From the NCBI GenBank assembly GCA_028292625.1, contig JAQGLY010000012.1, positions 1-52,332 of the forward strand: DNA of 52,332 nt. Reading direction: 5' to 3'. The position numbers were made by a program, and so were the translations under genes. Each line of letters begins with the position of its first letter. The first letter of the stretch is position 1. The notes beneath the pieces are model-generated. The model did not search any database, had not been told where the DNA came from, and saw only the letters and a program-made list of their open reading frames with translations. This stretch comes from Herbaspirillum sp. (lineage in GTDB: Bacteria; Pseudomonadota; Gammaproteobacteria; Burkholderiales; Burkholderiaceae_D). This document shows positions 18,623-28,651 of the stretch, one piece after another.

Positions 18623-19603
18623 TTGGACACGGCTAACATGATCGTCAATTGCGCGGTCTACGAAAACGGCGTCAAGCTGCGCGACATCAGCATAGAGGAG
18701 ATCAGCGACGAGCTGGCGCGCGAAGGCGCCTTCGTCTGGGTCGGTTTGCTGGAGCCGAGCGTGGAATTGGTCAAAAAACTGCAGGAGGAATTCGGCCTGC
18801 ACGATCTGGCGGTGGAAGACGCCTACATGGCCCATCAGCGTCCGAAATTGGAGGAATACGGAGACCATCTGTTCGTCGTGCTGCAAACCGCGCAGCTGGT
18901 GGGCGACGACGTCGCGTTCGGCGAGACTCACGTTTTCCTCGGCGCCAATTTCGTGGTAACGGTGCGCCACGGCGCATCGCAAAGTTATACCAAAGTACGC
19001 CAGCATTGCGAGGCCTCGCCCGATCGGCTGAGCAAGGGGCCGAGCTATGTGCTGTATTCGATCATGGATTTCGTGGTCGACAACTACCGGCCGATCACGG
19101 ACGATCTGGAAATGCGTTTCGAGAAATTCGAGAACGATTTATTCGTCCGCGATTCCGGTTCGGAGCATTTGCAGGACCTGTATCAATTAAAACGCCAGTT
19201 GATCAGATTGCGCGCGGCGGCGGTGCCGTTGCTGGACATCTGCAATCAACTGCTGCGTTTTCACGGCGACATCGTTTCGAAGGAAGGCCGGGTCTATTAC
19301 CGCGACATTTACGATCACGTCGCGCGCGTCACCGAAACCTGCGACAACCTGCGCGAAATGGTCGCCGCCGCGATGCAGGTCGATCTGGCGCAGATCACGA
19401 TCCGGCAGAACGAAGTGGTGAAAAGGCTGGCCGGCTGGGGCGCGATTCTGGCGATCCCGACAATGGTGTTCAGCCTGTACGGCATGAACTTCAAGGTCAT
19501 GCCCGAATTGGAGTGGCGCTGGTCTTATCCGGTGGTGCTGATCGGCATCACGGTGTCATGCACGTATTTGTACCGCAGGCTGCGCCGGGTTGGATGGTTA
19601 TAA
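18623..19603 (+). CDS. corA: CorA-family magnesium/divalent cation channel
   Basis: A 326-residue CorA. The cytoplasmic N-terminal domain includes GAFVWVGLLEPSVELVKKLQ and DAYMAHQRPKLEEYGDHLFV. The long helix precedes two C-terminal membrane helices, the first ending in the diagnostic YGMNF (GMN selectivity motif, about residues 290-294), with VMPELEW in the periplasmic loop. A basic C-terminal end (RRLRRVGWL) follows helix two. The start is probably TTG 18623 with GGAG at 18612-18615 seven bases upstream; ATG 18638 is the alternative. A palindromic repeat begins four bases after the stop. Confidence 0.95.
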   Translation: MDTANMIVNCAVYENGVKLRDISIEEISDELAREGAFVWVGLLEPSVELVKKLQEEFGLHDLAVEDAYMAHQRPKLEEYGDHLFVVLQTAQLVGDDVAFGETHVFLGANFVVTVRHGASQSYTKVRQHCEASPDRLSKGPSYVLYSIMDFVVDNYRPITDDLEMRFEKFENDLFVRDSGSEHLQDLYQLKRQLIRLRAAAVPLLDICNQLLRFHGDIVSKEGRVYYRDIYDHVARVTETCDNLREMVAAAMQVDLAQITIRQNEVVKRLAGWGAILAIPTMVFSLYGMNFKVMPELEWRWSYPVVLIGITVSCTYLYRRLRRVGWL

Positions 19604-19607
19604 ACAG

Positions 19608-19731
19608 AGGAAGGGTCGAGTAAGCGTCGAGAGCGCCTCAAGCGCGGGAGGAGAAGCGCAGCCGTACTTGAGTACGGTGAGCATCGCAGTCCCGTGATTG
19701 GGGCGCTCTCGGCGCTTAATCGGCCCTTCCT
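19608..19731. repeat. 124-bp palindromic element, copy 1
   Basis: Stem of about 42 bases (19608-19649 with 19690-19731), a symmetric 12 x 12 internal loop (19650-19661 and 19678-19689), then a 6-bp stem CCGTAC/GTACGG closed by TTGA. It fills the gap between the corA stop and the tamB stop. It aligns without gaps to a second 124-bp copy at 28711-28834, about 100 of 124 bases identical by hand count; differing stem bases change in pairs that keep pairing, while both internal-loop strands are unchanged. Confidence 0.9.
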
Positions 19732-22700
19732 TAGTCATAGCGGCGATTGAAAAGTAGATTCAGGCTGTTGATCGTCCCGCCCCGCATCAATATCTGCCAA
19801 TTGCGCGAAAGCTGATACGTCAGCTTGGCCACGCTCTCCGCGCCGGTCAGGCTTTGCTCGTATCCCAGCATGAATTTCTGCGAAATGGCCTTGCCCAGAT
19901 TGACGAACTGGTCGCCTGCCACGCCGGTGATGCCCGATTCGCTGGAGCCGATCGAGAACTGATCCAGGCCGATGTCGCGCGCGATTTTTTTGCCGCCCAG
20001 ATTGCCGACGAAGGCCAGCGCTTCGCTGGAGGCGGTGCGCTGACCCAGGCCGCTGCTGCTGCCCTGGCCGAACATGATCCACGACAGTTTTTCTTCTTCC
20101 GATACGTTCGGTTCGGACACCAATCTGACACGCGGCGCATTGGCGTTGCCGGTGACTTCGACGCCTGCCGGAATGTCCTGGTTGCGGCGCATCGCCAGCA
20201 GATTGATGTTCGGATTGTCCAGAGGTCCCTGGAAATTGATGATGCCGCGTTCGATCGCCAGTTTGACGCCGAAGGCTTCATAAGTCCCGTCGGCGACGCG
20301 AATGGTGCCGGTGGCGCGCAGCGGCGCATACGGTTCGCTTTTGAGATCGAGCGTGCCGCGCAGGCGCAAATCGGCGCCGCTGCCGCGGAAACGGAAATCG
20401 TCGCCCAGATCCACCGTCGCGGCGATGGTCGGGGAGAAGCGGCCGGCCGGTTTTTCGGAGGCGCTGGCCAGTTTTTGCTGCGATGTCGCTTGGGCGCCGG
20501 CGGCGCTTTTGCCGTCGTTGCGGACGATGACGACGTCGTCGCCCAGCGTCGGCGCGCTGCTTGGCGGCAGATCGAATAGCGCATGATCGACCTTGAACTG
20601 CCCGTCGATGCGCAATTGGTCGGCCAGGCTGGCGATGGCGGCCTGGCCCGACAGCATCAAGCGGCGGTCCGGACTGGCGAACAGTTCGAGCTTATCGGCG
20701 ATCAGTTTGGCGTTCAGATGGGGATTGGCCTTGCCCAGTTGCACCTGGCCGCTGGCGCGCAGTGTGCCCTTGCCGCCGTAGAATTCGAAACGCTGCAAGT
20801 CAATCACGTTTTCATTCATGACCACGCGCACGGTGCCGTTCTGCAATTGGATGCCTTGGTCGTACAAGGTCACGGACAGGCCGTCGCCGTTGATGGCGCC
20901 CGACAATTTCGGCTGGCCCAGCGTGCCGCGGGCACTGAATTGCGCGCCCAGGCTGCCTCTGAACGCGATTTTCGGTCCCAGCAGCACGCTGACCGGCGCC
21001 AGTGTCGGCACCGCGATCCTGGCTTGCGCCGACAGCGCGGAGTCCGGCGTCAGTGTCAGCAGATTGCCCTCCTTGATCAGCGTGAGAGATCCTTTGCCAT
21101 CGATGCTGCCGATGCGCGCGGCCTGCACGCTTGCAGTCAGATTGACGGCTCGGCCTTGCAGGTCGGCGCGCAGTTTCAAGGTATTCAGGCCCAGCGGCAC
21201 GTCGATGCCGCCGGCGTTGACGATGGCGTCGCCGCTCTTGCGTTCGATGTCGAGATAGCCGCTGGCCGTATCGGCCAATGTCAGATCCCAGCGGCTGTCG
21301 AGCACCAGATCGGTTTTCAGCGGCGGCACGGCGATGTCGAACTCGCGCAGCAGATCCAGGACAGTGCCGATGTTGAGCGCCTGGATATTGCCTTGCGTGC
21401 GTATGCCGGTCGGGCGGTAGCTGAAGTTCTGCAGATCGATGACGGCGTCGGCCACGCTCAGGCGGGTGCTGCCCAGTATCAGATGATCGGCGCCGGCGTC
21501 GACGCTCAGCGGGCGTTGCAAGGCAACCCGCGGTACGCCGGTATTGTCGAGTTTATCGATGCTGCCTGTCCATCCGTACTGTCCCTTGTCGGCCAGCAAC
21601 TTGCCGTGCGCCGCTAGCTTCAGCGCCAGCGCCTTGCCGTGCAGCGCGCCTTGCGCATCCAGTTGCAGTTTGTGGTCGGCGAAAGCGCCCGCCAGATTGG
21701 CGTTGAGCGTATTGAGCAGCACGCCGGGACTGCGGTAGCCGCGCGCGGCGATGCGCAGGTCGAGGCGGTTGCCGGCGACGGCCGGATTGCGCCAGTCGCC
21801 TTGCAGGTCGGCATTGCCGTCGAGGCGGTCCAGGCGGTAGGCGCCGAACGCCAACTGGTTTGCCTGATAGCTGGCGCGCACGCTCGGCCGTTGCAACGTG
21901 CCGCCGAGCTGGCCGTCCACCTTCAACAAACCGGACAGGCCGTAGCCCAGCCGTTGCAACTGTGGCGCGTCGATATGCAGATTCAGACTGTCGGCCGGCG
22001 CGCCGAAGCTGCCTTTAGCCTGCAGCCGGTTGCCGGCGATCAGCAGCGATACGTCGCCGGCCAGCAGGCGCGCTCCCAGCATATCGATGTTGCCGCCGCC
22101 GGTCATTGGCAGTTGATCGTAGATGCTGTCGCGCAAACCGAAGCGCAGTTTGAGGCGCGGCTGGGGTTTGGCCGCAAAGGCGCCGGCGATGTCGAAATCC
22201 ATGTTGATGCTCGCGTTGCGCGGACCGGAACGGCGTTTTCCGGTCAGCAGCGCGGGATCGAATTGCCGCAGCGCACCCTTTGCGCTGTAGGCCATGTCGC
22301 CGGTATGCGCCAGCGCGCCGGTGAACGTCAGGCGCGCCTTGCCTTCGCTCAGTGCGGCCTGTCGGATTTGCAATTTCTCTTTATCGATCAGCAGATCCAG
22401 CTGCGCACTGAGGCCGATGGCGGGATCGCTCTGCGTCAGCGCGATCTGTTGGGTGTCGCCTTGCAGTTTGATCGACAGCGGACCGCCCAGTCTGGTCGAG
22501 CGGAGCGCGTCGTGCAGCGCGTGCAGATTGAGTGCCGCGACGTTCAGGTCGAAATTGCCGCTATTGGCTGCCGGTGTATCGCCGATGCGGTAAACGCCCT
22601 GGCCGCTGACGCTCGCGCCGCCTGTCAGCGCGATCGTCAGCTTTTTGAGCTGCTGCGATGCGGCGTCCAATCTGACGTCGGCGTGGATGGTTTGCACCGG

Positions 22701-23702
22701 TAGGCGATTCTGGTCGATTCTGCCGGGCAGCGCGTTGCTGGCGTCCACGCTTCCCGTGACGGAAAACGGCGCATCGGTCGCGGGCGCTGCGCCGTTCTGC
22801 GTGGAGGGCTTCAGATCGGCGCGCAGCGCGATGTCCGCTTCCGGGGCGCCGGGGCTGAAGGCTTTCGGATTGATGTGGTCGATGCTGATTTGAGCGCGAT
22901 GCAGAGGCACCTTGTCGAACGGCGCCGCGTCGATTTGCGCCACGCCTTTCAATTTGTCGCCATCCGCATTCAGCGCGATGCCGAGCGCTTGCAGCGATCC
23001 GGACAGTTTGGCGTTGACGCTGTACTTTTCCTGACCATAGGCGCCGCTCAGATCGACGCCGCCGTCGACGGCGAACGGGCGCTGGCCGGATAGCGCCAGC
23101 CGCGCATTCAGATCGCCGTAATCGGTATGCAGGCTATCGACGCTCAAGCTGTGCTGTACGCCGTCGGAACTGCCGTGCAGAGCCAGATTGCCGATTTCAT
23201 TGATGCTCGTCCCTTGCTCGATGCGCAGCGATTGCAGCGTCAGTTGCTGCAGGTCGATGGCGATCGGCAGCCGCAAATCCTGCGGCAGGATAGTGGGTTT
23301 GGATGGCGTGGGCTGCAGTTTCAGGTCGACATTGCCTATGCGCAGATAGGCGACGCTCAGCTTGCGCGCGCCGACGGCGAAACGCCAACTGCCATCCAGC
23401 CGGTCGATGTCGAGTTGCGTGCCGGCATCGCGGTAGAACACCTTGCGCAGATGCACTCCCTGCGCGACACTGCCGCCGGCGTATTCGCCGCCCAGCTTGC
23501 CCTGCATCGCCCACACGCCGGCGCGCCACAAGAGCTGGCTGCCGCGATCGGTTTGCAGTGCGCTGATCGCGGCCAGCAGCAGCACCGCGATCAGCACCGC
23601 GGGCGTGCCGATCAGCCACGCGGCAATTCGCCCGCGCCGCTTCCTTCCAGCAGCAGCGTCGGCACTTGGCGGTGGTTGGGGAGGGAGGGGGTCTTCGGGC
23701 AT
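19731..23702 (-). CDS. tamB: Translocation and assembly module protein TamB
   Basis: A very large protein of 1323 residues, starting MPEDPLPPQPPPSADAAAG. A single signal-anchor helix lies at about 30-52 (AAWLIGTPAVLIAVLLLAAI), followed by a long beta-rich periplasmic region of AsmA/TamB type and the C-terminal DUF490 domain. That domain has FRGSGADLRLRGTLDLKSEP, GTYEAFGVKLAIERG, INFQGPLDNPNINLLAMRR and EKLSWIMFGQGSS. The final NSLNLLFNRRYD resembles an outer-membrane beta signal. TamB spans the periplasm and works with TamA in outer-membrane protein insertion and phospholipid traffic. The start was placed one base after the tamA stop, as expected for a coupled pair. Confidence 0.94.
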   Translation of the reverse strand: MPEDPLPPQPPPSADAAAGRKRRGRIAAWLIGTPAVLIAVLLLAAISALQTDRGSQLLWRAGVWAMQGKLGGEYAGGSVAQGVHLRKVFYRDAGTQLDIDRLDGSWRFAVGARKLSVAYLRIGNVDLKLQPTPSKPTILPQDLRLPIAIDLQQLTLQSLRIEQGTSINEIGNLALHGSSDGVQHSLSVDSLHTDYGDLNARLALSGQRPFAVDGGVDLSGAYGQEKYSVNAKLSGSLQALGIALNADGDKLKGVAQIDAAPFDKVPLHRAQISIDHINPKAFSPGAPEADIALRADLKPSTQNGAAPATDAPFSVTGSVDASNALPGRIDQNRLPVQTIHADVRLDAASQQLKKLTIALTGGASVSGQGVYRIGDTPAANSGNFDLNVAALNLHALHDALRSTRLGGPLSIKLQGDTQQIALTQSDPAIGLSAQLDLLIDKEKLQIRQAALSEGKARLTFTGALAHTGDMAYSAKGALRQFDPALLTGKRRSGPRNASINMDFDIAGAFAAKPQPRLKLRFGLRDSIYDQLPMTGGGNIDMLGARLLAGDVSLLIAGNRLQAKGSFGAPADSLNLHIDAPQLQRLGYGLSGLLKVDGQLGGTLQRPSVRASYQANQLAFGAYRLDRLDGNADLQGDWRNPAVAGNRLDLRIAARGYRSPGVLLNTLNANLAGAFADHKLQLDAQGALHGKALALKLAAHGKLLADKGQYGWTGSIDKLDNTGVPRVALQRPLSVDAGADHLILGSTRLSVADAVIDLQNFSYRPTGIRTQGNIQALNIGTVLDLLREFDIAVPPLKTDLVLDSRWDLTLADTASGYLDIERKSGDAIVNAGGIDVPLGLNTLKLRADLQGRAVNLTASVQAARIGSIDGKGSLTLIKEGNLLTLTPDSALSAQARIAVPTLAPVSVLLGPKIAFRGSLGAQFSARGTLGQPKLSGAINGDGLSVTLYDQGIQLQNGTVRVVMNENVIDLQRFEFYGGKGTLRASGQVQLGKANPHLNAKLIADKLELFASPDRRLMLSGQAAIASLADQLRIDGQFKVDHALFDLPPSSAPTLGDDVVIVRNDGKSAAGAQATSQQKLASASEKPAGRFSPTIAATVDLGDDFRFRGSGADLRLRGTLDLKSEPYAPLRATGTIRVADGTYEAFGVKLAIERGIINFQGPLDNPNINLLAMRRNQDIPAGVEVTGNANAPRVRLVSEPNVSEEEKLSWIMFGQGSSSGLGQRTASSEALAFVGNLGGKKIARDIGLDQFSIGSSESGITGVAGDQFVNLGKAISQKFMLGYEQSLTGAESVAKLTYQLSRNWQILMRGGTINSLNLLFNRRYD

Positions 23703-23703
23703 A

Positions 23704-25518
23704 TTAAAACGCAATACCAAGCGAGATATGCGGGCGGAACTGCTTTTTCTGAACGCCATAGGCCAGATCGGCATTGACCACGCCGACCGGGCTGCGCCAG
23801 CGCACGCCGAAACCGATGCCGGTAAACAGCTGCCGGCTGCTCCAACTGTCGGCGGCGGTGCCGACGTCGTAAAACACGGCGCCGCCCCATTGCTGGTTCA
23901 GCCAATGCTGATATTCGGCGCTGGCGGTCACCAGATATCTGTCCGGATAGACAATGCCGTTCTGCTCGTTGCCGATGCTTTGATAACTGTAGCCGCGCAC
24001 CGAGTCGCCGCCGCCGGCCCGAAACAGCAGCGATGCCGGCACCTGGCTGCTGCTGCCTTTGGTGAATACCGCGCCCAGCTCGGTGCGGAAAATCATCAGA
24101 TCGCGTTTGGCGATCGGCACATAGCGGCGGTAGCGGCCGGTGAACCGGGTAAAGGTCTGATCGGTCAGCAGCCCTTTTATTGCAAAGCCGGCCTGTACCG
24201 ACAGCAAATGGCCGTTGCGAGGGAAGATCGGATTGTCGACGTCGCGCCGGGCCCAGGAAAAGCCCGGCACCAGCGCATGGTGGACGCCGGGCGCGGTGAT
24301 GGTGTCCGGCGGCAGCGTCGCGCCGTTTTCCTGCTGCAATTGATCGGAATAATAATCCAGCGTATAGGCGGTATCGTAGTTTTCGCGCGAACGTGCGCGT
24401 TTCATGCCGACGCGGACGCTGCGCAGATCCACGCCTTCCAGCGTGGTGCGGTCCCGCGACAGGTTGACGCTGTTGACGAAGCTTTTGGTGTCGGGCGGCA
24501 TGCCCAGTTCCAGCAGGCCGTATTGACGCTTCTGTTCCAGTTTCAATTGGCTGTCGAAGGTCCAGGCGCGATCGAAAACGTTGTAATGCGAATAGCGGCC
24601 TTCCAGCTGCGCGCCGGTGTCGGTGGAATAGCCGACGCCGGCGCGCACGCGCTGGGCCGGAAATTCGCTGACCTGCACCTTGACCGGCGCCCTGTCCGCA
24701 TGCGCGGGATCGTCGTCGATGCCGACGATGACATTGTTGAAATACGGCGTGTTTTGAATCTGGCGCTGCAGCGCCAGCAGCCGCTCGACGCTGTACGGTT
24801 CGCCGGGCGTCAGCGGATTGACGTTGCGGATAATGCTGGCGGGATAACGTTTGAGGCCGGAAATCTGCAGTTCGCCGAGCGTGAAGCCGGGGCCGCTGTC
24901 GTAATGCGCGGACAGTTGCGCGTCTTGCTGATCGGCCAGAATGCGGGCTTGCGATGTCAGCAGCCTGGCCGCGGCGTAGCGCGTCTTTTGTAGGGTTTGC
25001 AGCGCCTGGTCCTTGGCCGCGGCCCAGTCTTGCTGACGAAAAGGCTGTCCCGCCGGCAACGACCAGCCGGAGCGGATGGCCGCCACGCGTTGCGGATCCT
25101 GTTCGGCGACAGGGCCCTCGACGCCGAGGTCGACGGCGGACACGATGGTGCGCGGCCCCGGGTCGACGATGACTTTGACGAGCTTGACGCCGTTGCCGGC
25201 GTCATCGCCGTCGTTGCTTACCGTGATCGACGTGACCGGCGTGAAATAGCCTTCCGTCGACACCAGCGCGGTCACCTGATCCGACGCGGTCGCCACCATG
25301 AACTTCAACTGGTCGTCGTTCATGTCCTCGCGCGATTGATAGCGCGCCAGATCCAGATTGGTTTTCAGCAGATCGCGCAGCGGGGAGGGGGCTTCGATCT
25401 CGATGCGGTAAAACGGGGAGGCGGCAAAGGCCGCGGCGCCGACCAGAGTCGCGCCAAATGCCGCCAGCAGCGCGATCAGACGGCGTGCAAGGACTTGATG
25501 GCGGAGCGCGATCTTAAT
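23704..25518 (-). CDS. tamA: TamA, Omp85-family outer-membrane assembly protein (ATT start proposed)
   Basis: An Omp85 protein of 604 residues with three N-terminal POTRA-like repeats (about 30-250) and a C-terminal beta-barrel ending in Phe (HISLGIAF). Barrel motifs seen include RAGGGDSVRGYSYQSIG (the xRGxxY-like loop 6) and VNADLAYGVQ. The start is unusual: the only codon with a proper Shine-Dalgarno (AAGGAG, 25527-25532, 8 bases away) is ATT at 25518, giving (M)KIALRHQVLARRLIALLAAF, a normal signal peptide. No ATG or GTG is in frame nearby; a TTG at 25578 lies inside iscX without such a site and would spoil the signal sequence. It runs 19 bases after iscX. Confidence 0.9.
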   Translation of the reverse strand: MKIALRHQVLARRLIALLAAFGATLVGAAAFAASPFYRIEIEAPSPLRDLLKTNLDLARYQSREDMNDDQLKFMVATASDQVTALVSTEGYFTPVTSITVSNDGDDAGNGVKLVKVIVDPGPRTIVSAVDLGVEGPVAEQDPQRVAAIRSGWSLPAGQPFRQQDWAAAKDQALQTLQKTRYAAARLLTSQARILADQQDAQLSAHYDSGPGFTLGELQISGLKRYPASIIRNVNPLTPGEPYSVERLLALQRQIQNTPYFNNVIVGIDDDPAHADRAPVKVQVSEFPAQRVRAGVGYSTDTGAQLEGRYSHYNVFDRAWTFDSQLKLEQKRQYGLLELGMPPDTKSFVNSVNLSRDRTTLEGVDLRSVRVGMKRARSRENYDTAYTLDYYSDQLQQENGATLPPDTITAPGVHHALVPGFSWARRDVDNPIFPRNGHLLSVQAGFAIKGLLTDQTFTRFTGRYRRYVPIAKRDLMIFRTELGAVFTKGSSSQVPASLLFRAGGGDSVRGYSYQSIGNEQNGIVYPDRYLVTASAEYQHWLNQQWGGAVFYDVGTAADSWSSRQLFTGIGFGVRWRSPVGVVNADLAYGVQKKQFRPHISLGIAF

Positions 25519-25537
25519 TGGCTGTTCTCCTTGGCGA

Positions 25538-25732
25538 TTACTCCGCTTCTTCGATCCAGGCGGCCTGAATGGCTTCAAGAATTTTTTCGCCCGAACGCTT
25601 CGGATCGTCGTCGAAGCCGTCGAGTTCCATTACCCAGCGATGCAAATCGGTAAACCGGATGGTGGTCGGATCGACGTCCGGAAATTTATCGTACAGGTCT
25701 TCAGCGATTTGCTGCGTATCGGTCCATTTCAT
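25538..25732 (-). CDS. iscX: Fe-S cluster assembly protein IscX
   Basis: A 64-residue acidic protein matching IscX (YfhJ) over its whole length: MKWTDTQQIAEDLYDKFPDV, then DPTTIRFTDLHRWVMELDGF and the C-terminal ILEAIQAAWIEEAE. IscX binds IscS and iron and modulates cluster assembly. It follows fdx by 18 bp in the isc operon and is followed after 19 bp by tamA. Confidence 0.97.
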   Translation of the reverse strand: MKWTDTQQIAEDLYDKFPDVDPTTIRFTDLHRWVMELDGFDDDPKRSGEKILEAIQAAWIEEAE

Positions 25733-25750
25733 GGCGTTTTTCGTCCCGGT

Positions 25751-26089
25751 TTAGTGATTTTCGCTGACTTGATTGATGGTGTATTTCGGAATTTCGATGA
25801 CCAGATCCTCGTTTTCCAGCATGACCTGGCAGGATAAGCGTGAGTTTGCTTCCAGGCCCCAGGCCTTGTCCAGCAGATCTTCTTCGGTTTCGGTGGCTTC
25901 GTTGAGCGCCGCATATCCTTCCCGCACGATAACGTGGCAAGTGGTGCAGGCGCAGGACTTCTCGCAGGCGTGCTCGATCTCGACATGGTTGTTGAGCAGT
26001 GCGTCGCACAGCGAAACGCCGGCGGGGGCGTCGATCACGGCGCCGTCGGGACAGAGCGTGGCATGGGGTAGAACTACGATTTGCGGCAT
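25751..26089 (-). CDS. fdx: ISC-type [2Fe-2S] ferredoxin
   Basis: A 112-residue adrenodoxin-type ferredoxin that delivers electrons to IscU/IscS cluster assembly. Cluster ligands are Cys42, Cys48, Cys51 (HACEKSCACTTCHVIV) and Cys87 (RLSCQVML); Cys46 is an additional non-ligand Cys. Acidic residues in ATETEEDLLDKAWGLE form the partner-binding helix. It lies between hscA and iscX, its normal position. Confidence 0.97.
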   Translation of the reverse strand: MPQIVVLPHATLCPDGAVIDAPAGVSLCDALLNNHVEIEHACEKSCACTTCHVIVREGYAALNEATETEEDLLDKAWGLEANSRLSCQVMLENEDLVIEIPKYTINQVSENH

Positions 26090-26170
26090 GAGGTTTTTAC
26101 CTTTGAAAAGTCGTATGGCTTGATGTGTTCGTCGATGGGGCCGTTCAGCCGCGCCGTTTGGCCGCGCCGT

Positions 26171-28036
26171 TTAGCCGATATCGGCCAGCTTTTTCCCGGT
26201 CAGCGCCTGATGCACGCTGCGATCCATGCGGCGCGCGGCGAAGGCCTCGGTGCCGTGTGCCAGCGCGTCGACGGCGGCTTTGATCGCGAGTTGATCGTCG
26301 CCTTTGCTTTGCCGCTGCACCGCCTGGATCAATTGCGCGATCTCGGTCCGTTCCTGTTCGCTCAACAGCGCGCCGTCGGCGTCCAGCGCCGACTGCGTCG
26401 CCAGCACGATGCGTTCGGCATCGACCTGTTCTTCGCGCAGCGCCCGGGTTTGCATATCCGCCTCGGCCGATTGGAACGAATCCTGCAGCATGCGCGCGAT
26501 TTGGTCGTCGGCAAGGCCGTAGGACGGTTTGACGCTGATGGCGGCTTCCACGCCGGAAGTCATCTCGCGCGCCGACACCGACAGCAAGCCGTCGGCATCG
26601 ACCTGATACGTGACGCGGATTCTGGCGGCGCCGGCGGCCATCGGCGGAATGCCGCGCAGCTCGAAGCGCGCCAGCGAGCGGCAATCGCTGACCAGTTCGC
26701 GTTCGCCCTGCACGACGTGGATCGCCATCGCGGTCTGGCCGTCCTTGAAAGTGGTGAATTCCTGCGCGCGGGCGCAGGGGATGGTGCTGTTGCGCGGGAT
26801 GACCTTTTCCGCCAGTCCGCCCATGGTTTCTATGCCCAGCGACCGCGGAATCACGTCCAGCAGCAGCCAGTCGTCGCCGGCGGCGCGGTTGCCGGCCAGC
26901 AGATTGGCCTGGATCGCGGCGCCCAGCGCGACCACTTTGTCCGGGTCGATATTGGCCAACGGCGTGGTCTGGAAGAAATCGCCGACCGCCTTGCGGATGT
27001 GCGGCATGCGGGTGGCGCCGCCTACCAGCACCACGCCATCGATGTCGTCGACCGACAGATCGGCGTCGCGCAACGCTTTTCTGGAGGGGGTGAGGGTCTT
27101 GGCGACCAGATGCTGGGTCATCGCGGCGAAATCGGCGGCGGTGATGGTCAGATGCACTTGTTCGCCCGTGTTGAGCACGGCGTCGATCACGGTATCCGAT
27201 TTGGACGACAACAATTCCTTGGCTTCGCGCGCCTTGACCATCAGGATGCTGGTGTCTTCATGCGACAGCGGGCCGAGCTGCGCCTGCTCGCTGATCCAGC
27301 AGAACAGGCGTTGATCGAAATCGTCGCCGCCCAGCGCGGAATCGCCGCCGGTCGACAGGACTTCGAACACGCCGCGGCTGAGTTTCAGAATCGAAATATC
27401 GAAGGTGCCGCCGCCCAGATCGTAGACGGCGAAGATGCCTTCGGAGCCGTTGTCCAGTCCGTAGGCGATGGCGGCGGCGGTCGGTTCATTGAGCAGCCGC
27501 AACACATTCAGGCCGGCCAGTTGCGCCGCATCCTTGGTCGCCTGGCGCTGTGCGTCGTCGAAATAGGCGGGAACGGTAATGACCGCGCCGACCAGATCGT
27601 CGCCCAGCGCGTCTTCGGCGCACTGGCGCAGGGTGGCCAGGATTTGCGCGGACACTTCGACCGGGCTTTTGACGCCGGCGACGGTCTTGATCTGCACCAT
27701 GCCGGGCTGGTCCTGGAAATCATAGGGCAGGTTTTCCGCGTGCGCGATGTCTTTCAGGCCGCGGCCCATGAAGCGCTTGACCGACGCGATGGTGTTTTTC
27801 GGGTCGACGGTTTGCGCCGCCTGCGCCTTGCGGCCTATGTGCGCGTGGCCGTTCGGCAAATAACGCACGACGGACGGCAGCAGCGAATGGCCTTCTTCAT
27901 CCTGCAGCACTTCCGCGATGCTGTTGCGCACGGTCGCGACCAGTGAATTGGTGGTGCCCAGATCGATGCCCACCGCGATGCGATGCTGATGCGGGGCGGT
28001 GGACATGCCGGGTTCGGAAATTTGGAGTAGGGCCAT
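26171..28036 (-). CDS. hscA: Fe-S assembly chaperone HscA (Hsp70 class)
   Basis: A 621-residue Hsp70-class ATPase that, with HscB, acts on the IscU LPPVK motif to aid cluster transfer. The nucleotide domain has [16 protein letters not shown] near the N-terminus, the phosphate-loop [16 protein letters not shown] and [17 protein letters not shown]. The linker/substrate domain includes [20 protein letters not shown] and [20 protein letters not shown]. The length is that of HscA rather than DnaK (about 640), with the shorter lid. ATG 28036 was used; an internal Met 10 residues on (MSTAPHQHR) is an alternative. It follows hscB by 99 bp. Confidence 0.96.
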   Translation of the reverse strand: MALLQISEPGMSTAPHQHRIAVGIDLGTTNSLVATVRNSIAEVLQDEEGHSLLPSVVRYLPNGHAHIGRKAQAAQTVDPKNTIASVKRFMGRGLKDIAHAENLPYDFQDQPGMVQIKTVAGVKSPVEVSAQILATLRQCAEDALGDDLVGAVITVPAYFDDAQRQATKDAAQLAGLNVLRLLNEPTAAAIAYGLDNGSEGIFAVYDLGGGTFDISILKLSRGVFEVLSTGGDSALGGDDFDQRLFCWISEQAQLGPLSHEDTSILMVKAREAKELLSSKSDTVIDAVLNTGEQVHLTITAADFAAMTQHLVAKTLTPSRKALRDADLSVDDIDGVVLVGGATRMPHIRKAVGDFFQTTPLANIDPDKVVALGAAIQANLLAGNRAAGDDWLLLDVIPRSLGIETMGGLAEKVIPRNSTIPCARAQEFTTFKDGQTAMAIHVVQGERELVSDCRSLARFELRGIPPMAAGAARIRVTYQVDADGLLSVSAREMTSGVEAAISVKPSYGLADDQIARMLQDSFQSAEADMQTRALREEQVDAERIVLATQSALDADGALLSEQERTEIAQLIQAVQRQSKGDDQLAIKAAVDALAHGTEAFAARRMDRSVHQALTGKKLADIG

Positions 28037-28135
28037 AGACTTAGTGCGATGCAGATGCGGCGCATGCGGGCAGTGCGCGGCCTGTCGATCGATTGCGGTT
28101 GAGGGGGAGGAGGGCGGCGGCGGTTTGCATGGCCG

Positions 28136-28651
28136 TCAGGCTTCGATCAGCGCGAAGGCATCGCCTATCTCGGCATTGAATTTTTCGAGAAACATCAGTT
28201 TGCGCACGTTTAGCGCGGCGGTCGCGTAGTCGCCGGCGTCGAGCAAATCGCCGGTTCCGGCGATTTCGGATTGACGCGCGGTGCGCACGGTGCGCTGCAG
28301 CGATTCGAGCGCATCCGGGCTTTTCGCGGCTTTCGCATCGTCCAGTTCTTCGCGCCATTCCATCTGCTGCATCAGGAAGTCGCGCGGCATCGACGTATTC
28401 GATTCGGTCTGCAGATCGACGCCGTGCAATTCGCACAGGTAGGCGGCGCGGCGGAATGGATTCTTCAGGACGTTGTAGGCTTCGTTGGCGCGCGTGGCCC
28501 ATTGCATGGCGACCCGCTGTTCGGCACCGGACGCCTGCGTGAACTTGTCCGGATGGGCCTGATTCTGCACTTCATGGTAGGCCTTTTCAAGCGCCGCCGG
28601 ATCGACGTGAAAGCGCTGCGGCAGATGAAAAAGTTCGAAGTGATTTTGCAT
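28136..28651 (-). CDS. hscB: Fe-S assembly co-chaperone HscB
   Basis: A 171-residue J-domain co-chaperone. It begins MQNHFELFHLPQRFHVD and has the HPD motif at 33-35 (NQAHPDKF), which stimulates the HscA ATPase. The C-terminal helical domain (about 85-171) with DFLMQQMEWREELDDAK is the IscU-binding part. ATG 28651 gives the family N-terminus; a TTG three codons upstream is less likely. The upstream 183 bp up to iscA hold an AT-rich segment (28655-28700) and copy 2 of the palindromic element. Confidence 0.96.
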   Translation of the reverse strand: MQNHFELFHLPQRFHVDPAALEKAYHEVQNQAHPDKFTQASGAEQRVAMQWATRANEAYNVLKNPFRRAAYLCELHGVDLQTESNTSMPRDFLMQQMEWREELDDAKAAKSPDALESLQRTVRTARQSEIAGTGDLLDAGDYATAALNVRKLMFLEKFNAEIGDAFALIEA

